Assembly: GCF_938010505.1 (NCBI RefSeq)
Contig: NZ_CALLVP010000030.1
Span: 1-5,420 of the forward strand
DNA from: an uncultured Veillonella sp.
GTDB lineage: Bacteria; Bacillota; Negativicutes; Veillonellales; Veillonellaceae
Length of the DNA stretch: 5,420 nt
Direction: 5' to 3'
Part shown: positions 1 to 5,119 of the stretch, in pieces
How the letters are laid out: each line of letters opens with the position of its first letter
Position numbering within the stretch: the first letter of the stretch is position 1
The notes under the pieces: generated by a model
What the model saw: only the letters and a program-made list of their open reading frames with translations
Database searches by the model: none
What the model was told of the DNA's origin: nothing
Position numbers and translations under genes: made by a program

Positions 1-149
1 GGAATCTTAAGTACTCGTGCAGGTGCATCTGATTCGAGATCATCTGGCAAAAATACTTCGATACCTTCTTCTTTACAAATATGAGCAGCCATTTTTAAAA
101 CTGCCATAATATTGCTTTTCCCCATATTAGGGAAGAATCCGATACGCAT
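1..149 (-). CDS. nadK: NAD kinase, N-terminal 49 codons (cut by window edge)
   Basis: ATP-NAD kinase phosphorylates NAD to NADP in the cytoplasm. Only the first 49 codons are present. The ATG is at 149-147 and the frame is open to base 1. The visible protein begins MRIGFFPNMGKSN, the first beta strand of the NAD-kinase Rossmann-like domain (family pattern: I-G-[IV]-x-P-N followed by a Lys). An amphipathic helix follows (about residues 14-28), then a second strand with EGIEVFLPDD (28-37). The diagnostic GGDGT motif would lie left of the window, so the call rests on this N-terminus plus gene order, since tlyA-nadK-argR-recN is a common Bacillota arrangement. The start is supported by AGGAG at 160-156, six bases before the ATG and overlapping the tlyA stop codon. 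The intergenic gap is 9 nt, so the gene is very probably cotranscribed and coupled with tlyA. Confidence 0.82.
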   Translation of the reverse strand, partial: MRIGFFPNMGKSNIMAVLKMAAHICKEEGIEVFLPDDLESDAPARVLKI

Positions 150-155
150 AGTAAT

Positions 156-161
156 CTCCTA
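156..161 (-). promoter_or_regulatory. Shine-Dalgarno of nadK fused to the tlyA stop codon
   Basis: Minus-strand TAGGAG contains both the tlyA stop TAG (161-159) and the AGGAG ribosome binding site (160-156), six bases before the nadK ATG at 149-147. A ribosome terminating on tlyA would sit directly on the nadK initiation site. This fixes the nadK start and suggests reinitiation. Confidence 0.8.
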
Positions 162-962
162 TAATGAATGAGCTTCTGTAACGACTGAATCAATTAATTC
201 CTCGCTAATTAATAAAGCCCCCTCTTCGTACTTTTTAAAATAACCTAAAAACTCAATATTCCCTTCCATCCCCTTAATTGGTGAAAAGGTTAATCCATGG
301 ATATATAAACCACAGTCATAAGCAACTTGTAGAATTCGATGTAAAACCTCTTTATGAATTTCACTATCTCGCACTATACCGCCCTTACCAACATTTTCTT
401 TACCAGCCTCAAATTGTGGTTTTATTAAGGCCACAAGTGAGCCCGTATCTTTTAATAAATTAGTAGCTACTGGTAAAACTTTGTCTAAAGAAATAAATGC
501 TACATCAATAGATATAAAATCGACAAGTTCACCTAGCTGCTCAGTAGTAACAGTACGGATGTTTTGTTTCTCCATGTTGATTACACGTGAATCTTGGCGT
601 AACTTCCAAGCTAACTGATTATAACCTACATCGATGGCAAATACTTTTGAGGCACCATTTTGTAGTGCACAATCTGTAAAGCCACCCGTACTGGCTCCTA
701 TATCAACCATCACAGCATCTTGTAAATCAATCGGATATATTTGTAGTGCTTTTTCCAACTTGAGGCCACCGCGACTTACATAAGGTAAGGTATTGCCTTT
801 TACAACAATATTAGCATCCACAGAAATTTTAGTGCCGGCTTTATCTATACGTGTAGTATCCATAAAGATAAGACCCGCCATAATAGCAGCTTTTGCTTTT
901 TCTCTACTTTCAAAAAGACCTCGATTAACGAGGAGTATGTCTAACCGTTCTTTACTGCTCAT
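159..962 (-). CDS. tlyA: TlyA-family S4/FtsJ-type rRNA 2'-O-methyltransferase (hemolysin-A-like)
   Basis: Predicted cytoplasmic SAM-dependent ribose methyltransferase. Characterised TlyA proteins modify 16S and/or 23S rRNA. The 267-residue protein has an N-terminal S4 RNA-binding domain (about 4-62, beginning KERLDILLVNRGLFESREKA). The linker SRGGLKLEKAL (63-73) precedes an FtsJ-like Rossmann domain with the SAM motif DIGASTGGFTDCAL (87-100) and DVGYNQLAWKLR (111-122). K68, D153 (SIDVAFISL), K181 (LIKPQFEAG) and E237 (GNIEFL) fit the K-D-K-E tetrad of 2'-O-methyltransferases. Length is normal for the family. I chose the ATG at 962-960 because it forms a 4-nt ATGA overlap with the PAP2 stop and the S4 domain starts right after it. 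An in-frame TTG at 983 would add seven residues (MYLSWCN) that do not look like the family. The SD is weak (GGTG at 970-967), so translation probably depends on coupling. The older 'hemolysin' label is not supported as a primary function. Confidence 0.93.
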   Translation of the reverse strand: MSSKERLDILLVNRGLFESREKAKAAIMAGLIFMDTTRIDKAGTKISVDANIVVKGNTLPYVSRGGLKLEKALQIYPIDLQDAVMVDIGASTGGFTDCALQNGASKVFAIDVGYNQLAWKLRQDSRVINMEKQNIRTVTTEQLGELVDFISIDVAFISLDKVLPVATNLLKDTGSLVALIKPQFEAGKENVGKGGIVRDSEIHKEVLHRILQVAYDCGLYIHGLTFSPIKGMEGNIEFLGYFKKYEEGALLISEELIDSVVTEAHSL

Positions 963-1438
963 ATTACACCATGATAAATACAATAAAACTGAATATAGGC
1001 AACGAGAATACCGAGAATTAAACCGCCAAATACTTCGACAGGTGTATGCCCTAGCAACTCTTTTAGTGCTTCTTTACGTGTAATGACAACAGGTATATTT
1101 TTTTTCGTAAAGTAATCCACAATTTGATTAAGTATTTGCGCTTGTCGTCCAGCTTCTAGCCTTACACCTGACGCATCATACATAACGACAATAGAAAATA
1201 CCAAAGATAATATAAAAAGATCTGATACACCATTTTTTAAATAAATTGCTGTTGTTGTAGCAATGACAAAGGATGTATGAGAACTTGGAAAGCCACCTGA
1301 GCCAACAAGGCGCTCTGGACGAAATTTACCATGCCTTACCAATTGCCATACGAATTTGATAGCTTGAGCAGTAAACCAGCCCCAAAATGCGGCTTGTGCT
1401 ATATAATTATGTGCGATTTGTACTAATATATCCATCAT
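959..1438 (-). CDS. Divergent PAP2-family membrane protein (YuiD/DUF212)
   Basis: A 159-residue integral membrane protein related to acid phosphatases of the PAP2 superfamily. Substrate and function are not established for this subfamily. About four hydrophobic segments are visible (roughly 12-31, 55-68, 74-88, 136-155). Conserved blocks are GGFPSSHTSF (48-57, the counterpart of the PAP2 PSGH motif), YDASGVRLEAGRQA (87-100) and LLGHTPVEVFGG (128-139). The canonical KX6RP and SRX5HX3D motifs are not seen in standard form: K28 is 12 residues before R40-P41, and H131 with E134 is the only candidate for the third-motif histidine. The start at 1438-1436 is the first of two adjacent ATGs and is preceded by GAAGG at 1451-1447, eight bases upstream. 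It lies 28 nt after ispA and overlaps tlyA by 4 nt. An eight-A run lies in codons about 111-114. Neighbouring ispA suggests, but does not prove, a prenyl-phosphate connection. Confidence 0.9.
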   Translation of the reverse strand: MMDILVQIAHNYIAQAAFWGWFTAQAIKFVWQLVRHGKFRPERLVGSGGFPSSHTSFVIATTTAIYLKNGVSDLFILSLVFSIVVMYDASGVRLEAGRQAQILNQIVDYFTKKNIPVVITRKEALKELLGHTPVEVFGGLILGILVAYIQFYCIYHGVI

Positions 1439-1444
1439 TTTTTA

Positions 1445-1459
1445 TACCTTCTACAGGTA
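1445..1459 (-). promoter_or_regulatory. Possible small hairpin enclosing the PAP2 gene Shine-Dalgarno
   Basis: On the minus strand TACCT (1459-1455) and AGGTA (1449-1445) are perfect inverted repeats around a 5-nt loop, GTAGA. The 3' arm plus loop end contain the SD (GAAGG, 1451-1447) of the PAP2-like gene. The stem is only 5 bp, so stability is modest, and the A-rich tract that follows is not a terminator U-tract. It lies in the largest intergenic gap of the window, just downstream of the ispA stop (1469-1467). A terminating ribosome could cover and open it. The regulatory role is inferred. Confidence 0.35.
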
Positions 1460-1466
1460 ATACTTA

Positions 1467-2345
1467 TTAATTCGTACGTTCTAAAAGATAATCAATCAAT
1501 GCAGCCAGTATAGTTGTATCATAAAAAACCAAACTTAATGCATCATGAGCTTGTTGACCTACTAAGGAGGCTTGTTGTTTTGCTTCCTCTAAACCTAGTA
1601 AAGATACATACGTAGATTTATGTTGGCGGATATCACTACCAGGCGTCTTCCCTAATTCTTCGATAGTACCTGTTACATCTAGAATATCATCAGTGATTTG
1701 GAATAACAATCCCAAGAAATTCGAATATTCCATAAGAGCTGTTCGTGTATTATCGTCAGCATCTCCTAAAATAAGGCCTAATTCTACAGAAGCGTTAAAT
1801 AATGCACCTGTTTTACCACGATGTAAAACCTTTAACTCTTCTAGTGGAATATGTTTGTCTTCGCTAAGCATATCAAAGGCTTGTCCCCCAACCATGCCTT
1901 CAGGACCCGCAGCAATAGCAACGCATTGAATAGAATCTAATTTTTGCTGTGCACTAGCAACTGCATTAGATGTCATTAATTGAAATGCGTATGTCAATAA
2001 TCCATCGCCTGCCAAGATAGCTAGCCCTTCACCGAATACTTTGTGATTAGTCAAATTGCCACGACGATAATCATCATTATCCATAGCCGGTAAATCATCA
2101 TGCACCAAAGAATAGGTATGGATACACTCCATAGCACATAAAAATTCCTTATAATCAGATGGATCTTTATGAAGCATTTCTAATACAGCTTTAGATAAGA
2201 TTGGTCGGATTCGTTTTCCACCTTGCATTAAACTATAATTCATAGATTCATAAAGTGGTTTAAATTCTTGATTTGGGCTAGTTAATACCTCCCCTAACCA
2301 CTGTTCAATATTTTGTTTGCTAGACGCTAAATAATCTTTGAACAT
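1467..2345 (-). CDS. ispA: Farnesyl diphosphate synthase (short-chain polyprenyl synthase)
   Basis: Condenses IPP with DMAPP/GPP to give farnesyl diphosphate, the precursor of undecaprenyl phosphate and quinone side chains; cytoplasmic. The 292-residue protein is full length for the family (about 290-300). It shows GKRIRP (43-48), the first Asp-rich motif DDLPAMD (83-89) followed by RRG (94-96), GGQAFD (153-158), K178-T179, the second Asp-rich motif DDILD (219-223) and GKTPGSD (232-238). The two-residue insertion within the first Asp motif and the aromatic Tyr78 five residues before it are typical of type II bacterial FPP synthases and argue for a short (C15) product rather than long chains. 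The ATG at 2345-2343 has an excellent AAGGAG (2356-2351) five bases upstream, overlapping the xseB stop. In many relatives dxs follows ispA, but here a PAP2-like gene does. Confidence 0.95.
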   Translation of the reverse strand: MFKDYLASSKQNIEQWLGEVLTSPNQEFKPLYESMNYSLMQGGKRIRPILSKAVLEMLHKDPSDYKEFLCAMECIHTYSLVHDDLPAMDNDDYRRGNLTNHKVFGEGLAILAGDGLLTYAFQLMTSNAVASAQQKLDSIQCVAIAAGPEGMVGGQAFDMLSEDKHIPLEELKVLHRGKTGALFNASVELGLILGDADDNTRTALMEYSNFLGLLFQITDDILDVTGTIEELGKTPGSDIRQHKSTYVSLLGLEEAKQQASLVGQQAHDALSLVFYDTTILAALIDYLLERTN

Positions 2346-2350
2346 AGAAT

Positions 2351-2357
2351 CTCCTTA
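2351..2357 (-). promoter_or_regulatory. Shine-Dalgarno of ispA fused to the xseB stop codon
   Basis: Minus-strand TAAGGAG carries the xseB stop TAA (2357-2355) and the ispA SD AAGGAG (2356-2351), five bases from the ispA ATG at 2345-2343. It supports that start and predicts xseB-ispA reinitiation. The layout closely resembles the tlyA-nadK junction. Confidence 0.8.
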
Positions 2358-2561
2358 TTCGCTGATGCGCACTTCTTCGATAATTTGTTGCACCTCAGTC
2401 TCAACAGAATCAAGCATTTCTGCACATTCCTTAACTAAGGTTAGCCCTTTTTTATATTGTGTTAAAAGTTCAGAGATAGTCATATCACCATCGTCTAACT
2501 GCTTAACAATATCTTCTAAAGCTTTATACTTTTTTTCATAATTTTTTAGTGATGTGGCCAT
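2355..2561 (-). CDS. xseB: Exodeoxyribonuclease VII small subunit
   Basis: Small, non-catalytic subunit of exonuclease VII; several copies bind the coiled-coil arm of XseA, and the complex degrades single-stranded DNA to oligonucleotides. The 68-residue length is typical. The protein is almost wholly helical with the family pattern YEKKYKALEDIVKQLDDGDM (8-27), then SELLTQYKKGLTLVKECAEML (about 30-50), which matches the usual L-E-x-I-V-x-x-L-E-x-G ... Y-x-x-G-x-x-L signature. The ATG at 2561-2559 is set by a strong AAAGGAGG (2578-2571), nine bases upstream and inside the end of xseA, giving a 26-nt overlap between the two subunit genes. Such overlap is consistent with coupled synthesis of the subunits. 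Codons 9-11 (GAA AAA AAG) contain a seven-A run. Confidence 0.95.
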   Translation of the reverse strand: MATSLKNYEKKYKALEDIVKQLDDGDMTISELLTQYKKGLTLVKECAEMLDSVETEVQQIIEEVRISE

Positions 2562-3759
2562 CTTTGTGTGCCTCCTTTACCGTAGCATTAAAGTATCCAT
2601 CAGCTAGTGTAACTCGTATATCATCATTCGGTTGTAATTGAGTAACCGAAGTAATAGATTCATTATCATGTTCAACCTTTGCAAAGCCTTTAACCATCAT
2701 TTGTAATGGATTTAAAGACTCTAACTGTTGAGCTAATAATGCTAAACTATGCTTTTCAGTATTACATCTCTCTTTGGTAACATTTGTTAATGTCTGTGAA
2801 AGTTCTTGTAAATACGATTTTTGCTTATGCAAAAACTGAAGTGCCGGTATACCAAGTCTGCGATTAAAGAGTAATGTCAAATCGGTTCGTTTTTGTTGTA
2901 GTGTATAACGTATATATTCGTGTAAATACTCTTCTTTTTCTGTTAACTGATCTTGCAATGTTGTAAGTGGCAAGACCGCCATCTCTGTAGCATGACTTGG
3001 CGTAGCACCGCGTGCATCTGCTACATAATCACATAAGGTGTAATCAGTTTCATGTCCTACAGCAGAAATAACAGGAGTATTAGCTTTATAAATAGCTTCT
3101 ACTACAGCTCTATCATTGAAGCACCACAAGTCCTCCATAGAACCGCCACCACGACCAACGATAATAACATCTACATCGGAATCTGCATCAGCAGCAGCAA
3201 TACCTTTAGCAATAATTGGTCCCGCCGTATTACCTTGTACAGGAACAGCGAATAATTTAAATTGAACTAATGGATTACGTCGCTCGCTGACATGCAAAAT
3301 ATCGTGTAATACGGCGCCAGATTGAGACGTGACAATACCAATGCAGCTCGCCATATACGGTAAACTTTGTTTGTGGCTATCATCAAAGTATCCTAAAGCG
3401 GTTAATTCTCGTTTTAAAGCGTCAAATTCAAGCTGCAACGGGCTTTTGGAACCTATTTGCATATCAGATGCAATGAGATTTAAACGACCCATTTTATTGT
3501 AAAAGTTAACAGATGCTTTTACAGTCACTAATAAACCATTTTGAATGGCATTGGCTAGACCCTTTTGCATAACTGTACTAGACCACATTGTCACATCAAT
3601 AGCAGATTCCTCATCTTTCAAAGAAAAATACATATGACCACTACTATGACGTTTTGCGTTAATGATGGTACCACTTACGTATACATTCTTTAATAGATAC
3701 TCACGATCTAAAGTACGCTTTATAAGATTGTTCAATTGTGTAATGGTTAATACATTCAC
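2536..3759 (-). CDS. xseA: Exodeoxyribonuclease VII large (catalytic) subunit
   Basis: Catalytic subunit of exonuclease VII, which degrades single-stranded DNA in both directions and acts in repair. The 407-residue protein has an N-terminal OB fold (about 1-100, with GHMYFSLKDE at 41-50). The catalytic domain shows IGIVTSQSGAVLHDI (140-154), VDVIIVGRGGGSMEDLWCFN (196-215) and AVGHETDYTLCDYVADARGA (233-252) followed by TPSHATE (253-259). A helical coiled-coil region spans about 265-345 and the C-terminal block is NPLQMMVKGFAKV (350-362). All expected conserved Asp, Arg and His residues are present. It is about 40-50 residues shorter than well-known homologues such as E. coli XseA (456), and the shortening seems to lie in the helical arm. 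The start is GTG at 3759-3757 with AGAGGA (3770-3765) just upstream; an OB-fold start at residue 4 fits. It begins two bases after the TsaD-like gene stop and overlaps xseB by 26 nt. Confidence 0.96.
   Translation of the reverse strand: MNVLTITQLNNLIKRTLDREYLLKNVYVSGTIINAKRHSSGHMYFSLKDEESAIDVTMWSSTVMQKGLANAIQNGLLVTVKASVNFYNKMGRLNLIASDMQIGSKSPLQLEFDALKRELTALGYFDDSHKQSLPYMASCIGIVTSQSGAVLHDILHVSERRNPLVQFKLFAVPVQGNTAGPIIAKGIAAADADSDVDVIIVGRGGGSMEDLWCFNDRAVVEAIYKANTPVISAVGHETDYTLCDYVADARGATPSHATEMAVLPLTTLQDQLTEKEEYLHEYIRYTLQQKRTDLTLLFNRRLGIPALQFLHKQKSYLQELSQTLTNVTKERCNTEKHSLALLAQQLESLNPLQMMVKGFAKVEHDNESITSVTQLQPNDDIRVTLADGYFNATVKEAHKDGHITKKL
2571..2578 (-). promoter_or_regulatory. Strong Shine-Dalgarno of xseB inside the xseA 3' end
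   Basis: Minus-strand AAAGGAGG is the best anti-16S match at any junction in the window. It lies nine bases before the xseB ATG at 2561-2559, within the last codons of xseA. A strong independent site fits the need for several XseB copies per XseA, though that stoichiometric reading is inference. Confidence 0.8.
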
Positions 3760-3761
3760 GA

Positions 3762-4715
3762 TTATCCTCTAGATTCTTGTAAATAAGCAGCACCAAAAGC
3801 ATTGCCTGTGGCATTATCAACAGAAAACTGTGGCTGTGCCACATGTAATTTAAGATAATTTCGTTTACAATAGGTTTCCATCCGCTTACGAAGTAAACTA
3901 TTACTCATCACACCACCTACAGCGATAAGTGTACGTACAGGTTTCTCTTTAGTATGATAAGTTATCATTTTCTCTAGAGCATTTCCCATAGAAGTAAAAA
4001 CAGCTCTAGCTAAATTAGCTTTGTCCGTATCACTCATAGCTTCATTTATACGTCGCATAGCAGCACTACAAGGGCCGGCAAAGCTAATCCAGCCATCTTT
4101 TACAGATGATGGCAATGGTTCATACTCTGTAGTTTGTAATGCTAATGCCTCTAAATGTTTGCCTGCAGGAAATGGTAAGCCCAACGCGACACCTATGCGA
4201 TCAACATATTGCCCCCCTTGTAAATCTTTAGAACCACCAACGATGTGAGATTCAAAAATACCGTTTCCTTGATAATGGCAATATACTAGTTCTGTCGTGC
4301 CACCTGATAGATGTAATGCCAAAAATGGCTCATTAGGAATATTTTTTAAATCCCTCAAAGCAGCTAATATATGATTCTCTTGATGTGCAAAAATATGTAA
4401 AGGCACATTCATAATATGACTCAAGGTTTGCCCCTGTCCTAACCCGACCATAAAGGCAGGCATATAAGAGCGTTCTTCACGGCGCGGAAAGCCACTAACA
4501 CCGATACCGCTAATCGGTACTTGAGGTAATTCTGACATTAGTTTAGGCAATACCTTTATATGCTGAAAGACCATATTTGATTGTTGTAGTCCTCGCTCAC
4601 CTAGTTTTACCTCTAAGATTTTACGTGCTTCCCCTACTATGTGAAAGTCGCTATCTACAATGGCACAACTTGTAGTGTAACAACTCGTATCAATGCCTAA
4701 GTAATATCGTTTCAT
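3762..4715 (-). CDS. TsaD/Kae1-family (peptidase M22) paralogue
   Basis: An ASKHA-fold protein of the TsaD/Kae1/Qri7 family, often labelled 'O-sialoglycoprotein endopeptidase'. Canonical TsaD transfers threonylcarbamoyl to tRNA A37 (t6A). This 317-residue protein is shorter than usual TsaD (about 335-345) and looks like the separate paralogue found near nusB/xseA in some Bacillota. Seen: phosphate-1-like GIDTSCYTTS (7-16); the metal-binding pair HQENH (H111, H115); SGGTTEL (137-143) where TsaD has SGGHTxL; GGQYVDRIGVALGLPFPAGK (167-186) in place of the TsaD AxGEAFDK-type segment; ISFAGP (210-215); GGVMSNSLLR (267-276); and the terminal D300-N301-A302, so the third metal ligand is kept. The fold and metal site appear intact while several substrate-region residues differ. 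The start ATG (4715-4713) overlaps the nusB stop as TAATG, with a weak AAGAG six bases upstream. I assign family membership firmly, function not. Confidence 0.88.
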   Translation of the reverse strand: MKRYYLGIDTSCYTTSCAIVDSDFHIVGEARKILEVKLGERGLQQSNMVFQHIKVLPKLMSELPQVPISGIGVSGFPRREERSYMPAFMVGLGQGQTLSHIMNVPLHIFAHQENHILAALRDLKNIPNEPFLALHLSGGTTELVYCHYQGNGIFESHIVGGSKDLQGGQYVDRIGVALGLPFPAGKHLEALALQTTEYEPLPSSVKDGWISFAGPCSAAMRRINEAMSDTDKANLARAVFTSMGNALEKMITYHTKEKPVRTLIAVGGVMSNSLLRKRMETYCKRNYLKLHVAQPQFSVDNATGNAFGAAYLQESRG

Positions 4716-5119
4716 TATTTACTCTTATTATATGCGTCTAAGATTGCATTAATTAATTTATAAGATGCATCAGAGCCAAACTCTTTAGCTAATTGAATGG
4801 CTTCATTAATAGCAATAGATGGCTCTAAAGGTTCCACTTTATTTGTCATTTCCCAAACAGCAATACGTAAAATAGAACGATCCACCTTATCTAAATTTGC
4901 TACTTTACGAGATTTACAGAATGGCTGTAATGTAGCATCAATTGCTTCAGCGTTTGATAGTACACCCTCTATAATACTATTTGCATATGCCTTATCCATT
5001 GCTTTATGAATGTTTCCTTCGGGAAATTGAACATCATTTTGATCAGTATGAAATTCATTGGCATATAACATTTGGAATGCGTATTGACGAGCCTCTCGCC
5101 GATTTCGCTTAGTTACCAT
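4715..5119 (-). CDS. nusB: Transcription antitermination factor NusB
   Basis: All-helical RNA-binding protein that, with NusE (S10), binds the boxA element and promotes antitermination of rRNA operons. The 134-residue length is typical. It shows the Arg-rich N-terminus KRNRREARQYAFQMLYANEF (4-23), the central LDKVDRSILRIAVWEM helix (76-91) and the C-terminal signature INEAIQLAKEFGSDASYKLI (104-123), followed by NAILD where many homologues have VNGVL. The start ATG (5119-5117) directly precedes the basic helix. AGGAG at 5134-5130 lies ten bases upstream, within the end of the Asp23-like gene. It overlaps that gene by 11 nt and the following TsaD-like gene by one base (TAATG), so it is tightly coupled on both sides. 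Confidence 0.95.
   Translation of the reverse strand: MVTKRNRREARQYAFQMLYANEFHTDQNDVQFPEGNIHKAMDKAYANSIIEGVLSNAEAIDATLQPFCKSRKVANLDKVDRSILRIAVWEMTNKVEPLEPSIAINEAIQLAKEFGSDASYKLINAILDAYNKSK

Noticed and set aside
278..463. Plus-strand open frames here and at 793-1083, 1693-1929, 2338-2541, 3052-3255, 4021-4248 and 4797-5009
   Set aside because: All lie antisense inside well-supported minus-strand genes, are short, and show no recognisable domain.
159..962. Hemolysin/toxin function for TlyA
   Set aside because: The S4 plus FtsJ architecture with SAM and K-D-K-E residues, and the housekeeping context, point to an RNA methyltransferase. The hemolysin name is historical.
963..983. Upstream TTG start for tlyA adding seven residues
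   Set aside because: The extra residues do not resemble the S4-domain N-terminus, whereas the ATG at 962 gives a classic ATGA overlap and the expected length.
1439..1466. Intrinsic terminator between ispA and the PAP2-like gene
   Set aside because: The stem is only 5 bp and on the transcribed sense the following tract is A-rich, not U-rich.
2529..2537. Possible -1 frameshift site (A AAA AAG in frame) in xseB codons 9-11
   Set aside because: The shifted frame meets a stop (TAA at 2526-2524) almost at once, giving a tiny peptide. The SD is not at the stimulating distance and no downstream hairpin is evident, so a programmed shift is unlikely.
3762..4715. Secreted sialoglycoprotein endopeptidase
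   Set aside because: There is no signal peptide, and the family is now known as ASKHA-fold tRNA-modification proteins. The peptidase label is a legacy annotation.
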